Positions 1 through 9,546 of a stretch of DNA of 20,289 nt are shown piece after piece. The DNA comes from Chara braunii (taxonomy: Eukaryota > Streptophyta > Charophyceae > Charales > Characeae): positions 105,127 through 125,415 of the forward strand of contig BFEA01000373.1 in NCBI GenBank assembly GCA_003427395.1, in the 5' to 3' direction. Below the pieces are notes generated by a model. That model did not search any database and had not been told where the DNA came from. It worked only from the letters and a program-made list of their open reading frames with translations. Numbering within the stretch: the stretch's first letter is position 1; each line of letters opens with the position of its first letter. The position numbers and the translations under genes were made by a program.

Positions 1-320
1 AGCTCTTCTTCTTCTTCTTTTTTTTTTTGGCAAGGACATGCTCCAATCTATTCGTGGGGAGCAACACGTGCTGGAAACCGGGCCCAGCGTCCCATTCAAA
101 CACATATTGAGAGAATTGTGCAAAAAACTTTGAGATACCGGGGCCATTACCCGGCTTCAGCTAAAGATGATAGCTATGGAACCTACCCAACCATCTATGA
201 ACACAATGAAATTCAAAAGCAGGGGAAACCAAAGAGGTCCTACGAATAGGTGAAACCTACTCAATCCACCTACAACCACCACCGGCATGGCGAGAATCCG
301 CACGAACTGAAGCTCTTTCG
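1..320. other. No gene seen; CTT/T-rich left edge
   Basis: The window opens with CTT repeats running into a short T tract (to about position 28). The rest is ordinary mixed sequence with no long or recognisable reading frame. Confidence 0.5.
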
Positions 321-522
321 GGCCTCATGCTCCCATCAAGTTAGGTTACAGAGTTGCACCACCTTGCTCCAGCACCGGCCAGCATCGCTCCCGTTACGAC
401 CCCCGATGACCACAAGGACTGCCCCCGCAAACAGCCCCCCAGCTCTCTACCAGGCCTCACGCCCCCACTAAGCTAGGTACAGAGTTGCGCCACCTGGCTC
501 CGGCTCCGGCCAGCGTTGCTCC
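321..522. repeat. Pair of diverged direct repeats, about 70 bp each
   Basis: Positions 321-391 and 453-522 align along their length. Both share GGCCTCA at the start, a CAGAGTTGC core, then a GCTCC...CCGGCCAGC block. The spacing is about 132 bp. Short C-rich phrases such as GCCTCCGC also recur at roughly 718, 840 and 949, so the surrounding 320-1030 stretch may be an old tandem array. The proline-rich reading frames here follow from base composition and I do not call them genes. Confidence 0.6.
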
Positions 523-1057
523 AGCATCGGTCTTCGAGGACCACCGACTTTTCAACCACCCCTCGCAGGATCATGGGTGGATTTGCCGGGTTGCACCTAT
601 TCCTACTACCTCCTCAGAAGGCAAACAAATGGCAAGCTATAGTGAGCTGGATGATAGATTTCGTCGAGCGAGATCGCCCCTCCCTCCCCCTACCCCTCCC
701 CCCTCAGCCCTACACTGCCTCCGCTGAGGGAAGTCATCCACCCTCCCTCGGCCCCAATATAGGACCAATCCTCTCCCCCCTTACCCCAGGAGCACGCAGT
801 TCCCACCTAAAACGTGCCCCCCCCCCCTTGCGCATTTCCGCCTCCGCAGGGACTAATGTTGGCCCTCACACAGTCCTTGCCCCGGAATAAGGCAACCCCC
901 TACTCCGCCCCTACCCTCTTTGAGACATTCGCCCCCCTCCTTACGCTGCCTCTGCAGGATAGAGCTCCCCCCACCCCCTTCCCACCATTCAGCCCTCCGG
1001 GAACAATCCAATCCAACCTCACCTTCTGATGCAAAACAACATCTGATGAAAACAGGC

Positions 1058-1815
1058 TAATGATGATGATGATGATGGTAAAAGTGAGTATGATTGCAAA
1101 CTACTGATCATATTAATGATGATGAAGATGATATGATGACGGCGATGATGATGGTAATTTCGACAATGATGATGATGATGATGAGCTGATGATTGTATTG
1201 GTGATATTCATAACATTACCGAAGGTGATGAGCATACTAACAAGGCTGTTGATAGTGATGTGCGTAACGATGGTGATGATGATGATTATGATGATGAAAT
1301 CTGGTGACTACAGGAAGATGATGGTGTGCTGACGCGCACCTTAGACAGCGACCTAAGAATGATAACGATGAAGATGATGATGATGGTGATGATGCCTATG
1401 AGAACTGCAAGATGATGATGATGAAAATGATGATTACGAAGTAATGATGAAAACGATGATGATGATAATGATGATGATGATGATAATGATAGAGATGATG
1501 ACGCGCAGCGCCCTGTGATAACGACGAAAATATGATGGTGTGCTAACAAGCTCTTTGGATAACAACCTAGAGATGATAGCAACAAAATAACAACGATGAT
1601 GATGATGATGATGATGATCGTAGTGATGATGAAGATGAAAATGATGACGCACAGCGTCCTATAATGACTACAAGATGATGACGATTGTGCGTGATAATAT
1701 TTGCGCCGACTTTCATACGCCTTGATGATGATGACGAGTAGCCGATGAAACGCCTTGACGATGATGACAAGTAATACCCCGATGCTGATGGTAGTGATGA
1801 CGAACGTCGTCCTGA
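1058..1815. repeat. Degenerate GAT/ATG minisatellite
   Basis: About 750 bp dominated by GAT/ATG triplets broken by other sequence. Larger units are visible: a block containing GATGGTGTGCT recurs at about 1320 and 1533, a block GATGACGC[AG]CAGCG recurs at about 1495 and 1644, and CGCCTTGA plus GATGATGAC recurs at about 1720 and 1752. Minus-strand frames rich in Ser or His are products of the repeat and are not called as genes. Confidence 0.85.
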
Positions 1816-2803
1816 TGACGATAACAGAATAGCAAGAGTGCCGCAGATGACCAAATTATAAACAAAGTTCGAAGTCAACGCGCTCGATGTCGCCTCCCAT
1901 CTTCCTCCCGCTCCACGCAAGCACGCGCTCCTCCTTTCCGTCCGCGTCACCCAACCACCCACCTCAACACTACGCAGACCAAGGAGCAGAAGCCATAAGA
2001 AGGCTAAACCACTCAAAGAGACCCACCTCCTCTAGAAGGCACGCTCCCCTTCGCCCAACGTGCCAACCTGTGACACCACTGGACGAAGCGCAAGCCGGAG
2101 ATGGCACCGAAGTGCTTTCAAATGGTAGGCGGCGCCGAGACACGCTCCAACTCCCCGCCCTCCCGCCGTCCGATCGCCACCCCCTCATCACCCCATCATC
2201 AAGACGCCATCGTGCCGAGTTTCCCAGCTACCGGGCGCTCCCGAACTGTTCGCGTGGAGGAGCTAACCCGACGGGGCGCAGCGCTCCCGGAAGTGCCGCG
2301 CCCCTGGGGCTAGGTCTCACTTACACAAATTAAGCGATATTGACCGTAGATAGCAAAGATCAACGGCCAGAATCTCTTAATCCGTGCAAGTGGGACCTTG
2401 CCCCTGGTTATCTTCTCTTGGTTCTCCCTAAGGCTTGTCCCCCTTTCCATTTTACCTGCCCAATCCCCCCCCCCTCTAAAAAATAAAAAATTGAAATGAC
2501 AAAATTTTTCGAATGACCAGTCCTAGAACTCAAGCATTCCAGGGAGTGTCTAGCGAGACCCTTAGATAACCCAGATGTGATGGAAAATTCTATAATGTCG
2601 AACTGCCTCACCACACCACTTGCCAAACTCCAACATTCTGCATGTATCTGAACCTGGAATTGGTCCACATACATTCAAAAGGTTGGCATTTGGCCAGTGG
2701 TGCGGCCAGGCCCACAGAGTTGCAGCCCCACTGTCATTGGTCGAGTCTCTCCACAGTACTGCTAAGGAAAATGAACCTGATGCGGAAGAGCACCGTACAC
2801 ATT
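1816..2803. other. No convincing gene
   Basis: Mixed sequence with a GC-rich part (about 1890-2310) holding an Arg/Pro/Ser-rich open frame of 148 codons that resembles nothing I recognise. A C-run precedes an A-rich stretch near 2467-2490. I find no RNA gene or mobile-element signature. Confidence 0.4.
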
Positions 2804-2879
2804 GGACCAGGTTCTGGACCAGGTTCTGGATGGACCAGGTTCTGGACCAGGTTCTAGACCAGGTTCTGGACCAGGTTCA
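2804..2879. repeat. 12-bp minisatellite, six units
   Basis: Unit GGACCAGGTTCT repeats at 2804, 2816, 2832, 2844, 2856 and 2868. A 4-base GGAT spacer (2828-2831) separates units two and three. Unit five starts with A and unit six ends with A. The 4-base insert changes the frame, so the array reads as WTRF repeats and then DQVL repeats. Confidence 0.95.
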
Positions 2880-2909
2880 TGCTGCCTGTCAGTGAGTTGG
2901 CTCACACTG

Positions 2910-3470
2910 CTGTGTTGAGTTGCCCGAACTCCTCATATTGAAGATTGATGACCAGAGGGCCGAGGCTAAGGGGCTCGTTAGACGCTCCACGGGCTCGCAA
3001 AATCCCCAAGTAATTGACAATGTTCGTTCCGCCTATCCTCGGGGATGCAATCGAAAGAAAAGAAAAAAAAACAGCCATTTCTTCCTGTTGCCCAAGGGAC
3101 CTCGTGAGGTCCCTTGGGCACAAGGAATCCGCGTGTCACGGAGAGGAGAGCACACTCGTAGACGTTACAGCCGAGAATCTGGATGGTGGTGGCACCCTAA
3201 TGGATGAAGGCCTGAAGCACTACTATTTTTTTTTTTTTTTTGTTTTCCTTTTCTTCTTTTCTTTTCTGACATCGCTCTTAGGGAATGTCCTCGGGGGGCG
3301 ACATCCCCGAGGTCCGAGGACAGGTGGAACGACGGCCCAAATTTCCTTTTGAACCATTAGGAATTTTTCCTATTGCCCTTTTGAGGATTTCAAAAGGAGC
3401 GTCTAACGAGCCCCTAAGTCCCCCTAGACGGGGTTCAATCTTCCTTTCGAGTATTTTTCAACACGGCCAC
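2910..3470. repeat. Long imperfect inverted repeat (fold-back)
   Basis: The arm at about 2910-3065 is complementary to the arm at about 3265-3470. The anchor is a perfect 20-bp match: 2969-2988 against 3396-3415. Either side the match continues with gaps, for example GAAGATTGA at 2940 against TCAATCTTC at 3437, and CGTTCC[GA]CCT[AG]TCCTCGG at 3024 against its complement near 3310-3335. The 200-bp centre holds another perfect hairpin and a T16 tract. It may be a fold-back element or two facing copies of one dispersed repeat. No terminal target duplication was found. Confidence 0.7.
3089..3120. repeat. Perfect 15-bp hairpin with 2-base loop
   Basis: TGCCCAAGGGACCTC (3089-3103) is followed by GT and then its exact reverse complement (3106-3120). 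Such a tight palindrome could extrude as a cruciform. It lies inside the larger inverted repeat but not at its centre. No U-tract follows, so it is not terminator-like. Confidence 0.9.
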
Positions 3471-3484
3471 AGTGCAGTCGCGAG

Positions 3485-3822
3485 ATGCTCAGATCGAAGG
3501 GCAGGAGCCGATGTGTACTCAATACCAAGTCTAAAACCCTGCTAGTGGGGCTTAGGAACGAGAAATCTGGGTACATGGGACCGTGGCCCTGCAATGGTGA
3601 GCTGGTGCTAATTCCTACCTGCATGAAGCCACTGAAGTCTGACAACGAGCCTGCACCTGCCGAGGGCTCTGAGGACTCACATCCCTTTTTTTTTTTTTTT
3701 TTTTTGACTCGCATCCCTTTGACAAGGCCTGGGGCCTGGACCCGCGGCCCCAACCCTATACCCTAACCATTAGGGGCAAGGGGCAACATGAAATCCCCCC
3801 TTCACAGAGAGAGGAAAAATAA
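3485..3822 (+). pseudogene. Coding-like frame interrupted by a poly(T) insertion
   Basis: An open frame runs from the ATG at 3485 through residues such as KPLKSDNEPAPAEGSEDSHP into a T tract at 3686. If the inserted Ts and one repeat copy are ignored, the frame continues past 3721 as FDKAWGLDPRPQPYTL and ends at a TAA (3820-3822), giving about 100 codons. The continuation has ordinary mixed composition and Pro/Trp content like a real protein. A related PQPCTL...GKGQ stretch is readable on the minus strand near 13840, which supports a repeated coding sequence. I do not recognise the family. It could be a last exon, a transposon-encoded protein fragment or a chance frame. Confidence 0.4.
3674..3720 (-). 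mobile_element. Poly(A)-only insertion with target-site duplication
   Basis: GACTCACATCCCTTT (3674-3688) is repeated as GACTCGCATCCCTTT (3706-3720), 14 of 15 identical. Between them there is only T (T20 in total at 3686-3705). The arrangement is what target-primed insertion of a bare poly(A) tail in minus orientation would leave. The single mismatch implies some age. Replication slippage would not normally copy the unique flank. Confidence 0.75.
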
Positions 3823-3910
3823 ATGTTTGCAGGGGTCCCCTCTAGATAGTCTTAGGAGTAGGTAGTGGAAGGTAAAACAAACAGAAGTTGAGAGAAGAAT
3901 ATAGACAGTT
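3730..3910. repeat. Dispersed repeat, copy A (inverted relative to copy B)
   Basis: This segment matches the reverse complement of about 13605-13860. The clearest shared blocks are GCAGGGGTCCCCT (from about 3830), TAGGAGTAG, CGGCCCCAACCCT and GCAAGGGGCAA, in the same order with indels between. The similarity seems to continue to GAGAGAA[AG]AATATA (about 3890), just short of the LINE junction. The reading frame at 3485-3822 ends inside it. Confidence 0.7.
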
Positions 3911-3926
3911 GTGATCACCCCAGCGA

Positions 3927-4261
3927 TTTTTTTTATTTTTTTTTGAAAAAAGGAGCCCAGTGCCCAAGGCTTATATTTCCAACAAAATTAAACCAGAGAC
4001 CGGGGTCCTCACAGTCTACCCGGAAAGGCTGGGAGCATTACCCAGTTTCGCTTACGGGGTGGGACACAACCCCGAGGGGACCAACCCCCTGACAAAGAAC
4101 AGATACCAAACTTAGTCCCAAAAAATCATCACAGTGGACCTACCCTACCCTGGGAGGGGAGCCGTAGCTCCTTAACATGCCATGGCACTCACTCCAACCC
4201 CTCTTCCCTCATTCTCCTGCCCTCCTACTGTGGAGACATACCGAGCGCCCAGGTATTTAGT
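3927..4261 (-). other. LINE 3' UTR and poly(A) tail
   Basis: Downstream of the ORF2 stop (TAG at 4264-4262 on the minus strand) lie about 315 bases of non-coding sequence. They end in an A-rich tail, seen on the plus strand as T8-A-T9 at 3927-3944. The tail sits directly against unrelated flank. Confidence 0.8.
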
Positions 4262-6750
4262 CTACGTTAACCAACCAATCATCCAACTCCAACTTGCCGT
4301 CCTGAGTTCTGGCCAACTTGCCAAGGAGAGCCCAGGTTTCTGCAAACCAACCCAGACCCGTGTTTTCTGTGCTTTCGTGGTTACCCTCCGTCGCCAGTCA
4401 GCTTGGATACTTCTTCTGATATGCAATTTTGCTGATGCCTTGATTGACTGATCTGACAGGAATCTTCCATTAAACACGCATTTGTTCCTAACCTCCCAGA
4501 TGACCGAAAAAAGGCAGGCTCTGATGGCTTGAGCAACGTAGCCCCAGCCCTTGTCCAAGGCAAAACCATCCGGAACTCCGCCGAATAAAATCCAGCGGTC
4601 GTCCCATGGAAACGCTGGGCCACTGGTGCGAGCCCAGTGTGTAAGCCACCACTGCCATATTCTTCTGGAGAGAGGGCAGGAGAGCCACAGATGTACGGTT
4701 GATTCAAAAGGCCAGTGGCATCTCTTGCATTCCAGGGATATCCTCATACCTCTTTCTGCTAACCAAACTGCAGAAGGGGTGGCCAGTAGAGAAAGCAGCC
4801 AGAGGATCGCTGCTGCTCTCTGCATGGGCAATTTCTGCAATTGCTCCCAGCAACGTAGTATGTCTCGGTAGATGCTTGTGTCATCTGTTGTGGAGACTTG
4901 ACTCCATCTGCCAATGGCACACATGATCGGTGATCTTTTTGGACGTTGAAGTTCATAACCTCCTGCTGTCGAGTAGTCCGTGAGCCATGCTTCCTGTGGG
5001 AAGTTCTTCGAACCTGACCAGCTCCACATCTTAGAATCTATTCTTAAATCCCTGATAGGTGCACCATTCGCCCAGATCGAGCATGACCATTCTCCAGCGA
5101 CACTGCATTTCTCCTTTACTCTGATCTGGGAGAGGCTTCCCAGAGGTCTGCACGGAACCGCGACTTGGGCTTCAGTAATCTCAATAAGTTGATCCGAAGA
5201 GGCTGATTGGATCCACTGCTGGAAGGATCTGGACCCGTCTGTGTTAATTGCTGTCAGTTTCCAGTAAGACTCGACAGGCACTGTCCTATCACTCCGAACT
5301 TTCTCAGAGAACCAGGTCCCTGGAGGCGAAACACCTGTGGGACTTAATAGGCGATTCCATTCCAAGGGGATTGCGGTCCTTATAAGGGCCGCTCTTTCTT
5401 CTACCTGACCAAGCCTGCCTAACTTGCCTTTGAGCTTGTCTAGTGGTACCCATTGCCCTGTAAGCTCGTCCCAAATATCTGCTATTCTCAAGACTCCCTT
5501 CTCTATCCATTGTCTGCCGAAGGCTGAAGGGCCACTACCAGCAGAAAACCAGTTCCCTTCCATGTCACGGATGAGTGGATTTTCGAACAATGGTTGTGAC
5601 AGAACCTCTTCTCTTGTAGTTGGGTGAACCCACTGACGTGGCCCCACTCTTTTCCATGCCCTAAGTACGTCAGACCAGAAGGGAGAGGAGGTTTGCCTGC
5701 GGAGGTATGAGTCCAGCATGATGCATGTCCAGACGTCTTTAAGCCTAGGCAAGTTCCAGTCCTGGGCAAGGGTCTGTTCGGCCATTAGGATCCAGTGGTC
5801 CTCGGAGGTACTTTCCAGTGCTTTGATAATCCATTTGATCAGCAGCGTGGCATTCTGGTATGCTGGGTCCAACAGCCCCAGTCCCCCTTCAGATCTACGG
5901 TGGCAGATCAATTCCCACACCACTTTTGAAATAAATCCATCCACTTCTTTGGCAAAAGGTTTCCATAGAAACTTTGCTGTCACTCGTCTGACTACTTTGA
6001 TTAGCTGTTTGCCTAGCGCTCTGACCGTACCGACATACCAGAGTAAGGCAAACAGTGCTGCATTCGCGACCGTGGCTCGACCAAACAAGGAAAGGTGCTG
6101 TGCAGGACCCCAGACATTGACTCGTTGCACTATCCTTTGTTGAAGTAGATTATTCTGTGCCTCAGCGCAGTGACCCAGGGTGACTTGTACCCCTAGGTAC
6201 CTCTCAGATTCGCCACCTGTAACCTGTTTCATGCCCCATTCGACTGATAGTGAGTAGCCTTCAGGGAGGAAATACATTGATTTGGACCAGTTTACGGCAA
6301 CTTCTGAAAGATCGGCATATTCCACCAGACATGATTTCACGGCTTGTAGGGAATCCAACCTATTCGCAGAGACCACCATGAGATCATCTGCGAGTGCCTT
6401 GACCCGACACTCCAGATGCTGAGTGGGGAGACCCCGAATGCTTGGGTGAACTCTGATGTTGGTGACGAGGACCTCAAGCTGTATCACAAAGAGAAGAGGG
6501 GCTAGGGGGCAACCCTGCCTGAGAGATCTCGACAGTGCGAAGGAGGGGGAGATATGCCCGTTTACTGCAACTGCTGCCGTTGAGACTGTGTACAGCACTG
6601 ATACCCACCTGCAGAAGTTAGGGCCAAACTGCAACACCTTTAGAGTAGTGAGGACATAGGCCCAATTAACTCTGTCGTAGGCTTTCTCCAGGTCGAGGAG
6701 TAGTACCGTCACGTCTAGGTTTCCCTGATCTATCCGTTCCAGTACCTCGA
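4262..6750 (-). CDS. LINE ORF2, reverse transcriptase palm to C-terminal zinc region
   Basis: An open frame of 816 codons starts at 6712 in its listed form; the homologous frame extends back to about 6750. It carries RT motif A (LDLEKAYDRVNW, catalytic Asp 7), motif B (SLRQGCPLAPLLF, residues 63-75) and motif C (ALADDLMVVS, Asp109-Asp110). After a long connection region comes a zinc-binding element, C662-X2-C665-X8-H674-X4-C679, followed by IRACLFSVIWEVRNKCVFNG, typical of the zf-RVT tail in plant LINEs. The enzyme would copy LINE RNA at a nicked target. All three catalytic aspartates are kept. A one-base deletion near 6750 separates this frame from the upstream RT fingers. Confidence 0.95.
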
Positions 6751-7302
6751 TGCGGTGACAATGTTGTCGAAAATAGATCTACCTTGAACGAAGGCGGCCT
6801 GGTCTCTATCTACCAACTGTGGTAAATATCTACCTAATCCATTTGCTAGCAGTTTGGCCAACAGCTTGCATGATACATTGAGCAACGAAATGGGTCTCCA
6901 ATTGCGGATTTCCGCCTTGTCTCCTTTCTTGTACAGTAAGGAGATGATTCCGTGTGTCATAGCGTTCGAGAGTTGTCCACCTGTGAGGCCTCGTTGAAGA
7001 TGGTGACTAGGTGAGGCAGTAACAGTTTTCCAAACTGAATGTAGAATTCCACCGGCAGACCATTCCTTGCCGGGGGATTTGCCTTTAGCCATGCTGTTGA
7101 GGGTTTCTTCCAGTTCTTCTACCATTACCGGCCGGTCCAGTACCAGTTTGCAAGAGTTTGAAAGTCCCACAGTTGTGTTCCTCCAATGATCCGAATTTTC
7201 AGAAAGGTCCATTTCAGGGGATTCATCAGTTCTGCGGGAGGTCATTATGTCCTTGTAGTACATGGCAGCGTAGTTGCATAGACTGTTCGAAGAGGATGCT
7301 GC
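6730..7302 (-). CDS. LINE ORF2, RT fingers segment (decayed)
   Basis: The frame carries LINE RT fingers motifs: EELEETLNSMAKGKSPG, ISLLYKKGDKAEIRNWRPIS, then LLAKLLANGLGRYLPQLV and DQAAFVQGRSIFDNIVTAS. It is in the same frame as the endonuclease ORF and is separated from it by a single TGA (7303-7305); the 13 codons before the first Met (7263) are open. Inside, residues between the SPGKE and AMTHG segments are nonsense, but the adjacent frame over the same DNA reads GLPVEFYIQFGKLLLPHL, the expected RT sequence. So two compensating single-base indels lie near 7063 and 6965. A third, uncompensated deletion near 6750 ends the frame. Confidence 0.92.
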   Translation of the reverse strand, partial: AASSSNSLCNYAAMYYKDIMTSRRTDESPEMDLSENSDHWRNTTVGLSNSCKLVLDRPVMVEELEETLNSMAKGKSPGKEWSAGGILHSVWKTVTASPSHHLQRGLTGGQLSNAMTHGIISLLYKKGDKAEIRNWRPISLLNVSCKLLAKLLANGLGRYLPQLVDRDQAAFVQGRSIFDNIVTASRYWNG

Positions 7303-8517
7303 TCATGCTTCTGGAACGAACGGGTGATAGAGTACTTTCATTGACTGCGCCGATCTTTTGGGCAGCAGTTTCTGAAAAGCCTCCTTAGTCATTCGGTCGT
7401 ACACAGAAATGCCCTTTACTGTTAACCTGTCTGCCCATTCCTCTGCTCTTTCCTGCTGCAACTCATCCCACTTGTTTAGAAGCTTGACCCTTTCCGGTGC
7501 CCATACTTTTGCAGAAATAGGGTGGGCCTGCATGCGTTCTTCTACCCATTGTATGTCTCTGACTATAGTATCCTCCTCCTTGTTGCGTTCTGCTGCCATG
7601 ATACGGGAGAAAATGCTGAGCACATTAGCTGCTATGGCTGTTCCTGCGTCCCACCAAATTCCCAATGTCTGGAAGTGTTGCTGGGCCTTCGGCCATTTAC
7701 CAAAAAAGTCCTCTACCCAGGCCGAGAGGCCTGGGTCCTTGAGGTTCTGCACATCTAATCTAAAGAACCCGTTTCCTCTGTCTACAGTGTCCAGCATCTG
7801 AAAGGAGAATTTCACCGGATAGTGATCAGGCATTGGATGTCTGATTACCTCGACATTCAATAGAGCGTCCCACCAGGTTGGATTCATCAGCACAAAATCT
7901 AATCTACGGAGGGAGCCAGAACTGTTACCTTCGCTTGCAATAGAGCCCCAGGTAAAACCTGGGTCCGTGGGGTGTAGTAGTCTGAACGCGTCACACAACT
8001 GTAGGTCCGCCTGGAATTCCACCAGTGCGTGTATGTCTGGTGTGCCACTTGTCGTTCCGGATAGATCGTCTAAAGAACAGTTCCAATCACATGCTATCAG
8101 TAGGTTATCAACATCTGGGGTATATGCAACCAAGTCCTGGAAGAATCTATTTCTTTCTCCCCTGTCTGCCGGGGCGTAAACCGTCATTACTGCCCAATCC
8201 AGCCCATAAGCGGAGAGCTTTATCCATGCCCACCTGCCCCACAGGTCTGCCGCAGAGTCCAGAATTTGGACCGGGAGGTCTCTGTGGATTAGAATTCCCA
8301 CGCCCCCAATGGTTCCCGCTGCCGGGGACCACAGTTGGGGCCCATCCCACCAGCTACCGAGCTCTCTGATTTTTTTCTCATCGAGTTTGGTTTCCTGTAG
8401 ACAAGCAATCTGGATTTTGTGAAAATGCAACCAAGACTCTAATTTTGATCTTTTACCCCTTCTAGATGTATCACATAGCCCCCTGACATTCCAGGAAGCG
8501 GCATTCAATTTATCCAT
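7303..8517 (-). CDS. LINE ORF2, APE-type endonuclease and linker
   Basis: This 404-codon frame starts with MDKLNAASWNVRGL and is an exonuclease-endonuclease-phosphatase domain that nicks the insertion target. Visible motifs: N10 in WNVRGL, E42 in QETK, VYAP (113-116), ACDWN with D144 and N146, FTW (188-190), RRLDFVLMN with D207, and PDHYPV with D231-H232. The usual GDFN is changed to CDWN and SDH to PDH; the catalytic acids and His are kept. Residues 240-400 form a charged linker leading to the RT. The frame ends at TGA 7303-7305, beyond which the same frame continues into RT, so the stop looks like a nonsense mutation. Upstream it overlaps no ORF1 sequence (gap of about 140 bases). Confidence 0.95.
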   Translation of the reverse strand: MDKLNAASWNVRGLCDTSRRGKRSKLESWLHFHKIQIACLQETKLDEKKIRELGSWWDGPQLWSPAAGTIGGVGILIHRDLPVQILDSAADLWGRWAWIKLSAYGLDWAVMTVYAPADRGERNRFFQDLVAYTPDVDNLLIACDWNCSLDDLSGTTSGTPDIHALVEFQADLQLCDAFRLLHPTDPGFTWGSIASEGNSSGSLRRLDFVLMNPTWWDALLNVEVIRHPMPDHYPVKFSFQMLDTVDRGNGFFRLDVQNLKDPGLSAWVEDFFGKWPKAQQHFQTLGIWWDAGTAIAANVLSIFSRIMAAERNKEEDTIVRDIQWVEERMQAHPISAKVWAPERVKLLNKWDELQQERAEEWADRLTVKGISVYDRMTKEAFQKLLPKRSAQSMKVLYHPFVPEA

Positions 8518-8658
8518 TCATCTTGCCGACGGGTGCCCTTAATTGGATAGGGTGGCTTGATTGGGGTCGAATGCCGGCGGTGGGCGGTGGCCGGGACCCT
8601 GTTCTGGTTGAGGAGGCGGAGGTAGCAGATGAAGCCCATTTCTGGGTCAAGAGGTTCT

Positions 8659-9546
8659 TCAATACAGAGATTGCAGTGTTTTGTTATGTGGCAGTTTGCT
8701 ATTAAGCTTGCCAAGGAAGACTGCATCTGAAACATTCTGAACCCAGATGTGTTGCAACGACTCAGAGTCCTCCTCGATGAACATGGAGATCGGGATCAGT
8801 CTCATGCCCTCCATGAGGAGTGCATCCATCTTGTCCGGTGCAATGAACGCAATTAACAGGGGGACAAAGATTTTGCAAGTGCGGTGTGACAAATCCTGGT
8901 AGAAACGTGGAAGGGTCATGTCTGGGACCATCCTCAACGGGAATCGATCCTCAAACATGAGTTTGGCTACCTCAAGGATGTTGAGTACTGTAACCGGCTC
9001 TTCGGTCTTTTGAGTTAGGAAGTTCGTCCTTGAGTTGTCCTGTTGCCACGCGATGGCGTGAATTGCTCCATTAACTAGGGTACAGACGAGGGGCATAAGC
9101 CATTTTTCCATTGCTGTGGCCTGGCTTTTCGAGGCTGTGATCGCTCTTCTACTTCTGGAGGTTTTGACACCAGTTTGTGGGAGCTCAGTGTTGGATCTGA
9201 TGGATTTGACAGACTCTGATTGACTGGAAACTGAAGTCTTGGATGCCTCCCTGACTGGGAGGCTCGTTATGGGGGCTGCTTCTAGCAGTAGTAGTTGGGC
9301 GGGAGAGGAGTCCGATCTAACTGTCCTTGGAGCCTTCAGGGGGGACTGACCACGGGTACTGCGACCTTGCACTTCTACTGCCGAAGTTGCAACCCCTGAG
9401 AAGGGGGAGGCCGCAGGCGATTCAATATGATCACCCAATGTTGTCGGTCTTGCCATTAGCGGAATAGGCCGAATTGGCCTGACTGTCGTAGGGACATCCA
9501 TGCCCAGGGGGGGGGTGGTTCCTGATCTTGTGTATCCGAAAACCAT
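8659..9546 (-). CDS. LINE ORF1, C-terminal part in a shifted frame
   Basis: A 295-codon frame overlaps the end of the ORF1 N-terminal frame but is shifted by one base. Its first 10-15 codons duplicate DNA already used by ORF1, so real continuation probably starts after the homopolymer at 9507-9515. It has a Ser/Pro/Arg-rich linker (about residues 40-140) and then a compact, folded-looking region with hydrophobic heptads (EPVTVLNILEVAKLMFEDRF, IFVPLLIAFIAPDKMDALL). I do not recognise a named domain. It stops 140 bases before ORF2. It may be the ORF1 tail or a separate small ORF. Confidence 0.7.
   Translation of the reverse strand: MVFGYTRSGTTPPLGMDVPTTVRPIRPIPLMARPTTLGDHIESPAASPFSGVATSAVEVQGRSTRGQSPLKAPRTVRSDSSPAQLLLLEAAPITSLPVREASKTSVSSQSESVKSIRSNTELPQTGVKTSRSRRAITASKSQATAMEKWLMPLVCTLVNGAIHAIAWQQDNSRTNFLTQKTEEPVTVLNILEVAKLMFEDRFPLRMVPDMTLPRFYQDLSHRTCKIFVPLLIAFIAPDKMDALLMEGMRLIPISMFIEEDSESLQHIWVQNVSDAVFLGKLNSKLPHNKTLQSLY

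Noticed and set aside
250-1029. Proline- and serine-rich open frames
   Set aside because: Overlapping frames in C-rich sequence with no conserved pattern; composition explains them.
1286-2016. Minus-strand Ser/His-rich frames
   Set aside because: Translations of the GAT/ATG minisatellite.
3226-3241. T16 tract as a tail-only insertion
   Set aside because: No direct repeat found on its flanks.
3751-3775. CCCTA/CCCTAA words, like plant telomere repeats
   Set aside because: Only two or three irregular words, also present in inverted copy B as part of an ordinary dispersed repeat.
7303-7305. TGA as a recoded or selenocysteine codon
   Set aside because: The element has several other frameshifts, so simple decay is sufficient; no stem-loop was seen and the family has no Sec enzyme.
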